A model generated the notes under the pieces. The model ran no database searches. It was not told where the DNA came from and saw nothing but the letters and a program-made list of their open reading frames with translations. Both the position numbers and the translations under genes were made by a program. 64,000 nucleotides of DNA. Origin: Verrucomicrobiia bacterium. GTDB lineage: Bacteria > Verrucomicrobiota > Verrucomicrobiia > Limisphaerales > CAIMTB01. Location: contig JAHCBA010000023.1 of the NCBI GenBank assembly GCA_019634625.1, forward strand, positions 38,879 to 102,878, read 5' to 3'. This document shows, one piece after another, positions 1-9,458 of this stretch; positions within the stretch are counted from its first letter, which is position 1, and each line of letters begins with the position of its first letter.

Positions 1-670
1 CCCTGTCCGCTCTTCCCACCTCCAAACCGCACCCCGCGGACAGGGCTGTCCGCGCCCCGATCACCCCCGCCCGCAATTTCGGAGGTCCTCAACCCATGGC
101 TCCACACCTTTTCTCCCCCCTCGTTCCTCGTACCCAGCCCGAAGGGCGGTACTCGTCCTCGTCCTCGGTCCTCGACTCGCAGGCACACCATTTCAGCATC
201 GCCTCATGCCGCCCCAATCGGTTCGATCCTGTTCGGACCTCCCGTTCCGCATGGGAACTGGGGGGCCGATTACGAGGTCTGCTGCGAACGGTGCATCCCC
301 GAGTTGTGGGTGACGAGGCAGCGAATCGGAGGGACGAGCTCCGCGAGTCCTCAACCGATTGCTCCCCGCCCCATTGCAGGAGCGCGGACAGCCCTGTCCG
401 CTCTTCCCACCTCCAAACCGCACCCCGCGGACATGACTGTCCGCGCCCCGATAACCCCCGCCCGCAATTTCGGAGGTCCTCAATCCATGGCTCCACACCC
501 TTTCTCCCCTCTTCCGTCCTCGTACTCAGCCCGAAGGGCGGTACTCGTCCTCGTCCTCGGTCCTCGACTCGCAGACACACCGTTTCAGCATCGCCTCATG
601 GCCGCCCCGATGGGTTCGATCCGGTTCGGACCTCCCATTCCGCATGCGAACGGGTTGGGCGCACCATGAC
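1..670. repeat. 391-bp-offset direct duplication with hairpins
   Basis: Bases 1 to about 270 recur with few changes from 392 to about 660, so the two units are offset by 391 bases. The units carry perfect or near-perfect palindromes of the form GCGGACAG..CTGTCCGC at 36-53, 384-401 and 427-444. They also contain fragments resembling the dispersed element whose full copy is at 44835-44981. No ORF here has recognisable protein content, so I regard bases 1-1127 as gene-free. Confidence 0.8.
297..378 (+). repeat. Partial family-A dispersed element
   Basis: This is the 5' half of the palindrome-ended element found complete at 44835-44981. It begins with the terminal motif around GAGTTGTGGG, followed by the conserved core GAATCGGAGGGACGAGCTCC. 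After about 80 bases it runs into the 391-base duplication instead of completing the element. Confidence 0.75.
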
Positions 671-733
671 GGGTCACCGCGGACCTGCAAGCGATCCCAG
701 AGTTCCTGGGAGCTTCACCTTCGATCCCGCCCC

Positions 734-845
734 AGAAACCCGGAGGGTTTCCAGAGATTAGCCGGGGGTCGAGCCCGGCTCCGCGGGTTCGACCCCCGGG
801 CAAAAGTCCCACCCCGCACACGACCCCGCCAGGGGTCGCAGATCC
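734..845. repeat. Family-C triple-hairpin repeat, copy 1
   Basis: Three consecutive inverted repeats are visible: AAACCCGGAGGGTTT, then a long stem of about 13 bp built from GGGGGTCGA and its complement around a GC-rich loop, then CGACCCCGCCAGGGGTCG. The same order of hairpins recurs at 5881-5990. The rest of the gap up to 1127 shows nothing else recognisable. Confidence 0.8.
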
Positions 846-1127
846 CGTCCCTCGACTCGCAAACCCACCGCCCCGACCATTCCCAATCGGGATTTTCCGC
901 TTGGCGCGACCCCGGGGATTCGATTAACCAGAGTCACGATTTCCCCAAACGGATCTACTGGCCCAGTCTCCTTCCCTCCACGGACCATGGCCCCTTTGGC
1001 CATCCGTGCGGGATGCCTTGGAACGTCGGGTCTCCAGGGAAATCGCCCTACCCTCCGCATAGCAACCCAACCAATCCTCTCCACCAATCCCATGCAAATC
1101 CCCTCCCACAAACCGCCCGGATCGACC

Positions 1128-4100
1128 ATGGATCCGTGCCGACCGAAGACCACGGCGCGATCCGTGGTCGCCTCGGTCGTCACCGGCATCCTGGCCCTCG
1201 CCACCCTGCTCGTCCCAGTCCGGGCCGGCACCCTCACCGCCAATTTCTCCAGTGACCCGGGCGGAACGCCCCTCGGCCGCGCCAAGATCGACAACGGCAT
1301 CCTCAAGCTCCAGGACCTCCAGGAACTCATCGACGGAGAGGCCAGCCTCCCGATGCACGGCTCCTACGTCTTCCCCGAGATCGATGGCGGCGCCAAGGTC
1401 GCCTCCTTCGTCGCCACCTTCCGCGCCAGCATCCATGGCGGCACCGAACAGGGCGCCCAGGGCTTCAGCTTTGTCCTGGCCAACGACATCGAGGATCGCA
1501 CCTCCCCCTTCCGCGAAAGCGGCGGCGGCAGCCAGGGCCTCGTCATCTCCTTCGATACCATCGACAACCTCGCCGGATTCGAAGCGGAAGGGAACCAGCT
1601 CGGCGACGCCCCCGGCATCATCATCCGCATCGGAAATCAACGCGTCGCCGCCCAGCGCTTCAACGGCCTCCGCACCGGCTCCCCCAACAACCAGACCCCC
1701 ACCTTCGTCCCCGTCGAAATCCGCCTCGATCCCGATGGCACCCTCGATGTGACCTACAACGGGGTGAAGGTGTACGACAACTTCCCCATCCCCTATGCCC
1801 CCATCGCCGGAAACTTCGGCTTCGGCGCCGGCACCGCCGAGCTGACCGCCGCCCTCCGCGACAACCACTGGATCGACGACCTCTCCATCACCACCACCAC
1901 CGTCAGCGGGGCCCACGTGCTCTCCGCCCTGCCCCTCGGCGCCACCGTCCGCCCCGATGCCCGGGTCGAAATCCAGCTCCAGGACCTCGCCGGCGCCTCC
2001 GTCGCCCTTCAGTTCAACGGCGCCACCGTCCAGCCCACCGTCGCCACCGCCGGTGCCGTGACCACGGTCACCTACGATCCCCCCGGCACCCTCGCCCCAG
2101 GCTCAACCCACGAAGTCCAGCTCACCTACGGCGACAAAACCCTCCGGTACGCCTTCACCGTGGTCAGCGCCCCCGTGATCCCCGCCGCCTTCGCCGTCCC
2201 CGCCGCCACCGTCGCCACCGCCCAGAGCGGCTTTACCGTCCGCGTTCACCAGCTCGAATCCGCACCCCCGGGCGGCAATACCGCCGACCGCGTCGAACGT
2301 CAGCTCGCCGGCGAATACGGCGAGAATATCGCCGACATCTCCCTCGGCGTCGGGGACGGCAGCTTCCTCGTGGACGTCATCAACTTCGAGCAGGACGGCT
2401 TCGACGCCGGCCTCGTCAATAGTGCCACCGGCCACCCCGACGATTTCATCCCCGGCATCCCCGGGCTCCTGGGCACCTACGACTACATCGCCATGGAGAT
2501 CATCGGTTACCTCGATCTCGCTCCCGGCGCCTACACCTTCGGAGCCGTCAGCGATGACAACTTCCGCCTGACGATCGGCGACAATCCCCGCGACGTCACC
2601 GCCCTCCGCCTCCTCGATACCCCCATCGGCACCGTCCGCGGCACCTTCATCATCGAACAGGCCGGCATCTACCCCGTCCGCGGTCTCTGGGGAGAAGGCG
2701 TCGGCGGCGCCCACATCGAGTTCTGGCTCGAAACGCCCACCGGCGAAATCATCCTCATCAACGACCGATCCACCCCCGGTCACGTCCGCTCCTATCGCGC
2801 CCGCGCCGCCGGTTACCAGGCCGCCCCCTACCTCAGCGCGGCCAGCCCCGCCCCCGGCGAGGCCAACGTCAGCACGGCCCCCACCGTCCGGCTCCAACTC
2901 ACCGAGACCGGCCCCACGGTCAACGCCGCTTCCATTCAGGTCGCCCTCAACGGCCAGACCCTCACCCTCCCCGAGGGTGCCGTCTCCAAACAGGGCGCCG
3001 TGACCACCATCGAGTTCCGCCCGGCCACGGCCCTCGAACCGCTCGCCGACCAGACGCTGCGCCTCTCCCTCACCGACAGCGCCGGAACCCCGGTCATCCG
3101 TGAGTACACCTTCACCACCGGCAGGGCCGCCGCCGGCAACCTCGCCAACGCCGTCAAGGGCTACTGGAACTTCTCCCAGGGGAATCTCGCCGCCGTCATT
3201 GGCCGCGACCTCCAGTACATCGACGCCTCCCTCGCCAGCCGTTACGCCTTCGGCACCACCGCCGCCCTCGGCATTCCCGCCATCGACGGTCAACCCGCCC
3301 GCGTCCTCCACATCCCCTACACCCCGGGCGAACCCCGCGAGGTCTTCAGCAAAATCGGCCTCCGCATGCAGCACACCATCACCCCCAACGGCGGCGGCCA
3401 GAAGGTCAACCAGTGGACCCTCATCATGGATGTCCTCTGGGGCCCCGAAGGTCAGGGCTTCGGCGGTCTCCTCCAGACCCACGACTTCGACAACCCCACC
3501 GACGGTGACCTCTTCTGGCGCGCCAGCGACGGCTCCTACGGCAAGGGCTGCTGCTCCATCTACGACGGACTCCCGGCCGAGCGCTCCCATCGCCAGGGCG
3601 AATGGGCCCGTGTCGTCTTCGTCGTCGATCTCACCGCCAACCCCCCGCGCCTCGCCAAATTCATCAACGGCTACAAACACCGCGAAGACCTCACCGGCGA
3701 CGGCGGCACCCTCGACGGACGCTACGGTCTGCCCCCAGAGGTCTTCCTCTTCGGCGACGGCGACGACAACGAACGCACCGAGGCCTTCGTCAATGCCATC
3801 CAGATCCGCGAAGGCATCATGAGCGACGAGGAGGTCGCGGCCCTCGGGGGCGCCTCCGCCAACGGCATCCCGATCCCCTATGCCCAGTGGGACTTCGAAG
3901 CCGGCAACCTCGCCGCCACCGTCGGCAACGACCTCGAATACATCGACTCGTCCCTCGCCAATCGCTACGCCTTCGGCACCACCACCGCCCTCGGCATCCC
4001 CGACATCGCCGGCCGTCCCGCCCGCGTCATCCACATCCCCTACACCCCGGGCGAACCCCGCGACGTCTTCAGCAAGATCGGCCTCCGCATGCACCATGGC

Positions 4101-5561
4101 CTCGGCGCCAACGCCGGCGGTCAGAAACTCAATCAGTGGACCCTCGTCATGGATGTCCTCTGGGGTCCCGAAGGTCAGGGCTTCGGCGGTCTCCTCCAGA
4201 CCCACGACTTCGACAACCCCACCGACGGCGACCTCTTCTGGCGCGCCAGCGACGGCTCCTACGGCAAGGGCTGCTGCTCCATCTACGACGGACTCCCCGC
4301 CGAACGCTCCCATCGCCAGGGCGAATGGGCCCGCGTCGTCTTCGTCGCCGACCTCACCGCCAATCCCCCCCGCCTCGCCAAGTTCATCAACGGGTACAAA
4401 CACCGCGAGGATCTCACCGGCGACGGCGGGACCTTCGACGGACGCTACGGCCTGCCCTCCCAGGTCTTCCTCTTCGGCGACGGCGACGACAACGAACGCA
4501 CCGAGGCCTTCGTCAATTCGATCCAGATCCAGGCCCGCGCCCTCTCCGATGACGAAGTCATCGCCCTTGGCGGCCCCAGCGCCTCCGGCATCCCCACGCC
4601 CAACCCGGTCAAGGGCGAATGGAACTTCGACCAGGGCAACCTCGCCGCCACCGTCGGCCGCGACCTGCGCTACATCGACAACGCCCTCGCCAGCCGCTAC
4701 GCCTTCGGCACCACCACCGCGCTCGGCATCCCCAACATCAACGGCATGCCCGCCCGCGTGATCCACATCCCCTACACCCCGGGCGAACCCCGCGAGGTCT
4801 TCAGCAGGATCGGCCTCCGCATGGAACATCTCGTTCCCCCCAACGGCGGCGGTCAGAAGGCCAACCAGTGGACCCTCATCCTCGATCTCCTCTGGGGTCC
4901 CGAAGGTCAGGGCTTCGGCGGTCTCCTCCAGACCCATGACTTCGACAACCCCACCGACGGCGACCTCTTCTGGCGCGCCAGCGACGGTTCCTACGGCAAG
5001 GGCTGCTGCTCGATCTACGACGGCCTCCCAGCCGAACGCTCCCATCGCCAGGGCGAATGGGCCCGCGTCGTCTTCGTCGCCGACATCGCCGCCAACCCGC
5101 CCCGCCTCGCCAAGTTCATCAACGGGTACAAGCACCGCGAGGACGTCACCGGCGACGGCGGCACCCTCGACGGACGTTACGGACTGCCTCCGGAGATCTT
5201 CCTCTTCGGCGACGGCGACGACAACGAACGCACCGAGGCCTTCGTCAATGCCATCCAGATCCGCGAAGGCGCCCTGACCGACGACGAGGTGGCCATCCTC
5301 GGCGGACCTTCCGCCTTCGGAATCCCCTCCGCCGCCTCGGGCAGCGGTGGCGGCAGCACCCCGCCCCCGCCCACCGCCCCGGAAATCGCCCTCACGGTCA
5401 ACGCCAACGGCACCCTGACCCTCACCTGGACCGGCAACGGCTTCACCCTCGAATCCACCGGCGCCCTCGGCGGCACCTGGACCCCCGTCGCCGGCGTCAC
5501 CGGCACCTCGGCCACCCTCACCCCCACCGGGGCCGGCCAGTTCTACCGGCTCCGACAGTAA
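1128..5561 (+). CDS. Giant secreted protein with three tandem lectin-like modules
   Basis: A 1477-aa exported protein of unknown specific function. The ATG at 1128 is chosen because it gives a basic start followed by a hydrophobic signal segment ending near VRAG; an in-frame ATG at 1092 is possible. Residues about 30-270 resemble an L-type lectin/concanavalin fold. Residues about 350-565 form a PA14-like module also present in the protein at 10454-13840. Residues about 675-1400 are three tandem modules of 241-244 residues, nearly identical to one another and containing motifs such as GEWARVVFV and FGDGDDNERTEAF. The last 60 residues form a small beta domain ending in FYRLRQ, shared by other exported proteins here. 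A strong terminator follows. Carbohydrate binding or adhesion at the cell surface is inference. Confidence 0.85.
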   Translation: MDPCRPKTTARSVVASVVTGILALATLLVPVRAGTLTANFSSDPGGTPLGRAKIDNGILKLQDLQELIDGEASLPMHGSYVFPEIDGGAKVASFVATFRASIHGGTEQGAQGFSFVLANDIEDRTSPFRESGGGSQGLVISFDTIDNLAGFEAEGNQLGDAPGIIIRIGNQRVAAQRFNGLRTGSPNNQTPTFVPVEIRLDPDGTLDVTYNGVKVYDNFPIPYAPIAGNFGFGAGTAELTAALRDNHWIDDLSITTTTVSGAHVLSALPLGATVRPDARVEIQLQDLAGASVALQFNGATVQPTVATAGAVTTVTYDPPGTLAPGSTHEVQLTYGDKTLRYAFTVVSAPVIPAAFAVPAATVATAQSGFTVRVHQLESAPPGGNTADRVERQLAGEYGENIADISLGVGDGSFLVDVINFEQDGFDAGLVNSATGHPDDFIPGIPGLLGTYDYIAMEIIGYLDLAPGAYTFGAVSDDNFRLTIGDNPRDVTALRLLDTPIGTVRGTFIIEQAGIYPVRGLWGEGVGGAHIEFWLETPTGEIILINDRSTPGHVRSYRARAAGYQAAPYLSAASPAPGEANVSTAPTVRLQLTETGPTVNAASIQVALNGQTLTLPEGAVSKQGAVTTIEFRPATALEPLADQTLRLSLTDSAGTPVIREYTFTTGRAAAGNLANAVKGYWNFSQGNLAAVIGRDLQYIDASLASRYAFGTTAALGIPAIDGQPARVLHIPYTPGEPREVFSKIGLRMQHTITPNGGGQKVNQWTLIMDVLWGPEGQGFGGLLQTHDFDNPTDGDLFWRASDGSYGKGCCSIYDGLPAERSHRQGEWARVVFVVDLTANPPRLAKFINGYKHREDLTGDGGTLDGRYGLPPEVFLFGDGDDNERTEAFVNAIQIREGIMSDEEVAALGGASANGIPIPYAQWDFEAGNLAATVGNDLEYIDSSLANRYAFGTTTALGIPDIAGRPARVIHIPYTPGEPRDVFSKIGLRMHHGLGANAGGQKLNQWTLVMDVLWGPEGQGFGGLLQTHDFDNPTDGDLFWRASDGSYGKGCCSIYDGLPAERSHRQGEWARVVFVADLTANPPRLAKFINGYKHREDLTGDGGTFDGRYGLPSQVFLFGDGDDNERTEAFVNSIQIQARALSDDEVIALGGPSASGIPTPNPVKGEWNFDQGNLAATVGRDLRYIDNALASRYAFGTTTALGIPNINGMPARVIHIPYTPGEPREVFSRIGLRMEHLVPPNGGGQKANQWTLILDLLWGPEGQGFGGLLQTHDFDNPTDGDLFWRASDGSYGKGCCSIYDGLPAERSHRQGEWARVVFVADIAANPPRLAKFINGYKHREDVTGDGGTLDGRYGLPPEIFLFGDGDDNERTEAFVNAIQIREGALTDDEVAILGGPSAFGIPSAASGSGGGSTPPPPTAPEIALTVNANGTLTLTWTGNGFTLESTGALGGTWTPVAGVTGTSATLTPTGAGQFYRLRQ

Positions 5562-5587
5562 CCCGAAGCCGGCTCCGCTTCCCGCGC

Positions 5588-5622
5588 ACGGCGCGGAGGG
5601 TTCCCCCCTCCGCGCCGTTTTC
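5588..5622 (+). terminator. Intrinsic terminator
   Basis: A perfect 13-bp stem (5588-5600 with 5606-5618) has a five-base loop and is followed by four T residues. It starts 26 bases after the stop codon of the giant secreted protein. Confidence 0.85.
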
Positions 5623-5700
5623 ATCGTCGGGTTTGAATCCGTAACCGTGCACACCAACCAACACGGACCAACCCTGTGCCCTCATACCCCGCCCCGCCCC

Positions 5701-5850
5701 GCCCGTTCGGTGTACACGCTTCAGCGTGAGCCTCCCAAACCACCCGCCACGCCAATCCGTGCACACCCAACCCACTCCGACCCGCCCTCTGCCCCCCACC
5801 TCCCCGCCCCGCCCCGCCCGTTCGGTGTCCACGCTTCAGCGTGGAGTCTG
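5701..5850. repeat. Family-B hairpin repeats, two copies
   Basis: Two copies of a short repeat centred on the hairpin CACGCTTCAGCGTG (5715-5728 and 5830-5843), each preceded by CCCGTTCGGTGT. Related copies lie at 34195-34350 and 57203-57443, some with CACGCTTTAGCGTG. Confidence 0.85.
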
Positions 5851-5880
5851 GCCATTTCTCCCGCGCGGACGCCGCTCGAA

Positions 5881-5990
5881 GAAACCCGGAGGGTTTCCAG
5901 CCATTAGCCGGGGGTCGAACCCCGCTCCGCGGGTTCGACCCCCGGAACAAATACCCCCCATCGTTCACGACCCCGCCAGGGGTCGCAGAA
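5881..5990. repeat. Family-C triple-hairpin repeat, copy 2
   Basis: This has the same three-hairpin order as at 734-845, and the second stem is even more regular here. The gap 5623-6235 holds this element and the family-B hairpins and no supported gene. Confidence 0.85.
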
Positions 5991-6235
5991 ATTGGGTGGA
6001 GTGCTTGTTTTCACTCCCACCCCTCGGAATCGCCCAAAAACCCCGCGCACAGGCACGCCTCCGATTTCAAGCGAGGTCTCCAAATCCGCGAGTCACCGGC
6101 AGACTCGCCCATGCCCGAACCCGATCCGTCGGACACCAATCCGGGAGCCCTGCTGCTCACCGCTCACCCTCCAAGCACGACTAGCGTCCCCCTCTGACCG
6201 CCACCTCCCACCCAGGAGAACAGTGCCGCTGCGGT

Positions 6236-9217
6236 TCATGCCTTCGGATGCGCCCAGATGCGGCCGAACTTCCCATCATTCCGCGGCCGGAGGCCGCCCC
6301 AGGCCGGGTCCTTCCTCTTGAACTCCTCGCGCAGAAAACGGATCAGCTTCAAGTCCTCTTCCACCAGTTTGCCAAAGCCCAGGCTGCCTGTGCTCCCGAA
6401 CATCTCCGGCTGGGTTGCTTCCAGTGCGCCCTTTCGATCCAGCAGAAGACGCCTGGAGTGGTCCGGGATGGCGGCGGCGACTTCCTTGATGACCCCCCGT
6501 TGTCGGGAGACCTCCGCGGCCAGATTCCTGGCGTCCTGCGGTTCAATCAGGCCGCCGGCGGCTGTCACCAGCCCTCCGATGGCGCCCGCACCGCCAGCAG
6601 TCAGAGCCAGCGTGGCCCAACTGCCCCACGTGAGCGCCCGGCGCACGCCTTGCAGCCACTCGCCCGGGAGTGTGATCGTCTCGCTGCCCTTGAAGCCCCT
6701 GCCCTCGTCCTTCTGATCCTTCAGTTCCCTGAACAGAGGAACCGGCCTTCGGCTCGCCTCGCACCAGACAGTCATGCGGAACGTCATGTGCGTCCACCTT
6801 TCCAGGTTCGGCCTCCACCAGACTTCTCCCTTCTCACCCGGTACGGGAATCACGCTGAAGAGCCGCGGACCGTCTTTCCATTCGCTGGTGAAGGCGTCCA
6901 GGATGCCGTCCCCCTGCATCTGGATGACCTCCCTCAAGCTGGCAATATCCTCCCGCGTGGCAGCGCCTTCCTCGCGAATGACGGCAGCCAGGTTCGCTTC
7001 CATCTCGGCCACTCGCGTGGTCAACGCTTCCAGGACGGGCGGCACGACGGCGCGCAGACTGAGCAACTCCCGGATCGAGACGTACTTCTTGCACGTTTCG
7101 CAGCGGACAGACCGGTTGCCGGCACGGTCCGCTTCCGCGCAGTCCTCCATTGAAATCAGCCCTGAATCTGGTTTGCCCACCGCGCAAACCCGCCCACACG
7201 GCACAAACTCCACTTTCTCCAGGCCCAGCCCGCTCCAGTACCCATCGCCACGAACGCCGATGCGGTGGACGATGGAGTGCATCAACCCGTCTCCCAGCCG
7301 ATGACGGACGGTGATGCGTAGCAGGGGACCATCGAGTTCGATCTTCCCGGCGCTTCCGTAGTCGTCCGTGACCAGCAGGCCGCGCTGCCAGTGCAGCGCC
7401 TTGTTGTAGTCGGCCCGGCCCAGCGAGAACTCCCGCAGCCGGAAAATGAGCAGGTAGATGATGTCCGGCACTTCCTCGTAGCCGATGCTGCCAACCTTGC
7501 GAAACGCGATGACTCGCACCGCCTCGGCTCCGTTCGGAGGGCTGATGTCCGTCCAGGTCGTGTCCACGTCGTGCCTGGGCCTGTCCTCGACCATCTGGGT
7601 CACCAGAAGCTGATGCCCCTGGCCAGTCTTCGCGCCTGCCATCCGGGGGCGATAAGCCAGTTCGTTGATCTCCATGAGTTCGATCAACGCCTCGTACGTG
7701 TCCGGTTCGTAACCCGGGGTGTTGTCGCGTCCTGGCCCACGCCACACACGTTCCAGCTTGAGGATGTCCACCAGGCCGTGGGCCAGCCGGGTGTGCTCGT
7801 CGTCCACCAGCCGCGCCACGGCCCGGCACAGCCAGTCGGGATTCAGGATCACCACGTCTTCGCCAGCGGGAATATCCTCACGCCAAAGCAGGGCGCCAAT
7901 GTAGTGGCCGGTGCGGATGACTTGTCGCTGTTCCTGTGCCTCCCCGATCCCGTGCCGCGCGCAGATGTCGCTGATCTGCCGCCAGCGCAGAAAGGCGACG
8001 CCCGAGTTCGACAGTTCGTCCAGCACCTTCGCCCAGCCGGGGAGCCAGGTGTGGGTGCACTTGCTGCGCTTTTCCTGCGCCACCGTGGCCAGCAGTACGC
8101 GCATCTCCGGAATGCCCGTCCCATCCCTGCTGTCCACGGCCACCATGGCCCGGATCATCTCGCCGTGTCTGGATTGCAGTTCTTGCAGGGTCAGGGCCTT
8201 GTCCGGCTGGCAGTCCTTATCGTTGCAGCGGGTCGAAACCACGATCACCGTGGCGTCGCCGCCCGTCCGGCGCCCGACCAGCTCGATCCATTCGTGGAGC
8301 TTTTGAACGCTGGCGCCCTGGCGCGGCATGGTCACCACCAGGTACAGCGCCGACGGCGTGAAAAACATCTGGTGCGTATGCTGGTAGTGCTCCTGCCCGC
8401 CCATGTCCCAGAGCGTGAGGTCGATCACGTCCATACGCGGCCCGGACTTCCTCGCACGTTCCGCGAGAGTCACGAAATCCCCGGTCAGGCCAAGATGCAG
8501 GCGTTCCCGGCTCATGCCGTCCGTGCTTTCCCCCCCTGCCTGGAACGGTTCGCCCCGTAGCGCGCGTTGCAGACAGGTCTTGCCGTTCTCCTGCGGTCCC
8601 ACCAGCACCACCTTGCCCACACACTGGGTCACGGAGACTTCTTCCGCTGCGCGTCCCAGGTGTTCTCGAAGGGACTTCCATCCCTCCTCCTTCCACACCG
8701 CGCGAAGGTCCGGAGCCAGCGACTTCTCATCGAGACCGACGTGTTCCAAGGCCTCCAGCCGGGCCATCGCCGCCGGCAGACTGGCTGTCTCGCAGCCGGT
8801 GATGTCCAGTTCCACCAACGACCTCAGATCGCCGATGCGGTCCGGCAGTTTCGTCAGTGCGTTCCCGCGCAGGTAAAGCCTTTGGAGGTTCGTCAGGTTC
8901 CCGATGGATCCCGGCAACGTCTCGATCCGGTTGAAATTCAGCCCCAGCCAGACCAGGCCGGTGAAGCCGGTCACACACTCCGGCAGCTCGGTGAGCCGGT
9001 TTCCCGTCAGGTCCAGGTAGCGGAGGTGCGGCAGGCTCGCCAGGCTGATGCCTGCCAGGTCGCGCTCGGGTACCTCGAACGGGGCGGAAAGATCCGCGTC
9101 GGTCAAATCGAGGCCGGCGAGGTTGAGATGGTCGTGCCGCTGGACAAGTTCGCCGTTCTCGACCGCAAGACAGTCGGCGATGATGCGCTGGAAGGGCTTG
9201 AGTTCTGAGCCGCTCAT
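6236..9217 (-). CDS. ROCO protein: LRR, Roc GTPase, COR
   Basis: A 993-aa protein with eukaryote-like architecture. Residues about 55-165 contain leucine-rich repeats (LxxLxLxxNxLxxLP pattern). Residues about 200-370 form a Roc GTPase domain with P-loop GPQENGKT (207-214), switch II WDMGGQE near 270 and a G5-like SRDGTGI near 363. Residues about 375-600 match the COR region. A cysteine-containing patch (CETCKK) lies in the second half, and the C-terminus has a Gly/Ala-rich hydrophobic stretch around LALTAGGAGAIGGLV that could contact membrane. Roc-COR proteins are GTPase switches that dimerise through COR. The ATG overlaps the stop of the upstream 74-aa gene (ATGA), implying coupled translation. 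Codon use seems less C-ending than in the neighbours, suggesting transfer. The role is inferred as the signalling or effector part of a recognition system. Confidence 0.9.
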   Translation of the reverse strand: MSGSELKPFQRIIADCLAVENGELVQRHDHLNLAGLDLTDADLSAPFEVPERDLAGISLASLPHLRYLDLTGNRLTELPECVTGFTGLVWLGLNFNRIETLPGSIGNLTNLQRLYLRGNALTKLPDRIGDLRSLVELDITGCETASLPAAMARLEALEHVGLDEKSLAPDLRAVWKEEGWKSLREHLGRAAEEVSVTQCVGKVVLVGPQENGKTCLQRALRGEPFQAGGESTDGMSRERLHLGLTGDFVTLAERARKSGPRMDVIDLTLWDMGGQEHYQHTHQMFFTPSALYLVVTMPRQGASVQKLHEWIELVGRRTGGDATVIVVSTRCNDKDCQPDKALTLQELQSRHGEMIRAMVAVDSRDGTGIPEMRVLLATVAQEKRSKCTHTWLPGWAKVLDELSNSGVAFLRWRQISDICARHGIGEAQEQRQVIRTGHYIGALLWREDIPAGEDVVILNPDWLCRAVARLVDDEHTRLAHGLVDILKLERVWRGPGRDNTPGYEPDTYEALIELMEINELAYRPRMAGAKTGQGHQLLVTQMVEDRPRHDVDTTWTDISPPNGAEAVRVIAFRKVGSIGYEEVPDIIYLLIFRLREFSLGRADYNKALHWQRGLLVTDDYGSAGKIELDGPLLRITVRHRLGDGLMHSIVHRIGVRGDGYWSGLGLEKVEFVPCGRVCAVGKPDSGLISMEDCAEADRAGNRSVRCETCKKYVSIRELLSLRAVVPPVLEALTTRVAEMEANLAAVIREEGAATREDIASLREVIQMQGDGILDAFTSEWKDGPRLFSVIPVPGEKGEVWWRPNLERWTHMTFRMTVWCEASRRPVPLFRELKDQKDEGRGFKGSETITLPGEWLQGVRRALTWGSWATLALTAGGAGAIGGLVTAAGGLIEPQDARNLAAEVSRQRGVIKEVAAAIPDHSRRLLLDRKGALEATQPEMFGSTGSLGFGKLVEEDLKLIRFLREEFKRKDPAWGGLRPRNDGKFGRIWAHPKA

Positions 9218-9438
9218 GATGGAGCAATTCCAACTTTCGCTGTCCCGCCTCCAGGGAACGGGCCCGTGACGGAGGGACCGTCCAGATACTCCACACAGAA
9301 GGCCCAGGAACCTTCCTTGCCCGCTTCACACCCCTGCCGGGTCACCCGCACCACCCGGTGCGACCGCACAAAGGGGTTCAAGGGCGCGGCCACTTCCGGG
9401 CTGGCGTCGGCCGGCACTTGAAAGAACGCAAAGGCCAT
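9214..9438 (-). CDS. 74-aa DGR-accessory-like protein
   Basis: A small protein beginning MAFAFFQVPADASPE and containing RSHRVVRV and SWAFCVEYLDG. From memory, this pattern matches the N-terminal part of the HRDC-containing accessory proteins encoded beside reverse transcriptases in many DGR loci, which continue with a KVDY segment. Here similarity stops at AKVG and the frame ends, so the HRDC part is absent. The start is 20 bases after the stop of the variable-region gene, and the stop overlaps the ROCO start. The frame is intact and coupled on both sides, so it is probably a functional short form rather than debris. A search with this sequence would test the family call. Confidence 0.65.
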   Translation of the reverse strand: MAFAFFQVPADASPEVAAPLNPFVRSHRVVRVTRQGCEAGKEGSWAFCVEYLDGPSVTGPFPGGGTAKVGIAPS

Positions 9439-9458
9439 GTTTTCAGAAATCTTCGCCG

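Noticed and set aside
1..1127. Overlapping ORFs at the left end
   Set aside because: All are Arg/Pro/Ser-rich frames through repeats without recognisable domains.
2103..5657. 1184-aa minus-strand ORF opposite the giant secreted gene
   Set aside because: Its composition (Gly/Ala/Glu-rich low complexity) is that of an antisense shadow of a GC-rich plus-strand gene with a clear signal peptide and domains.
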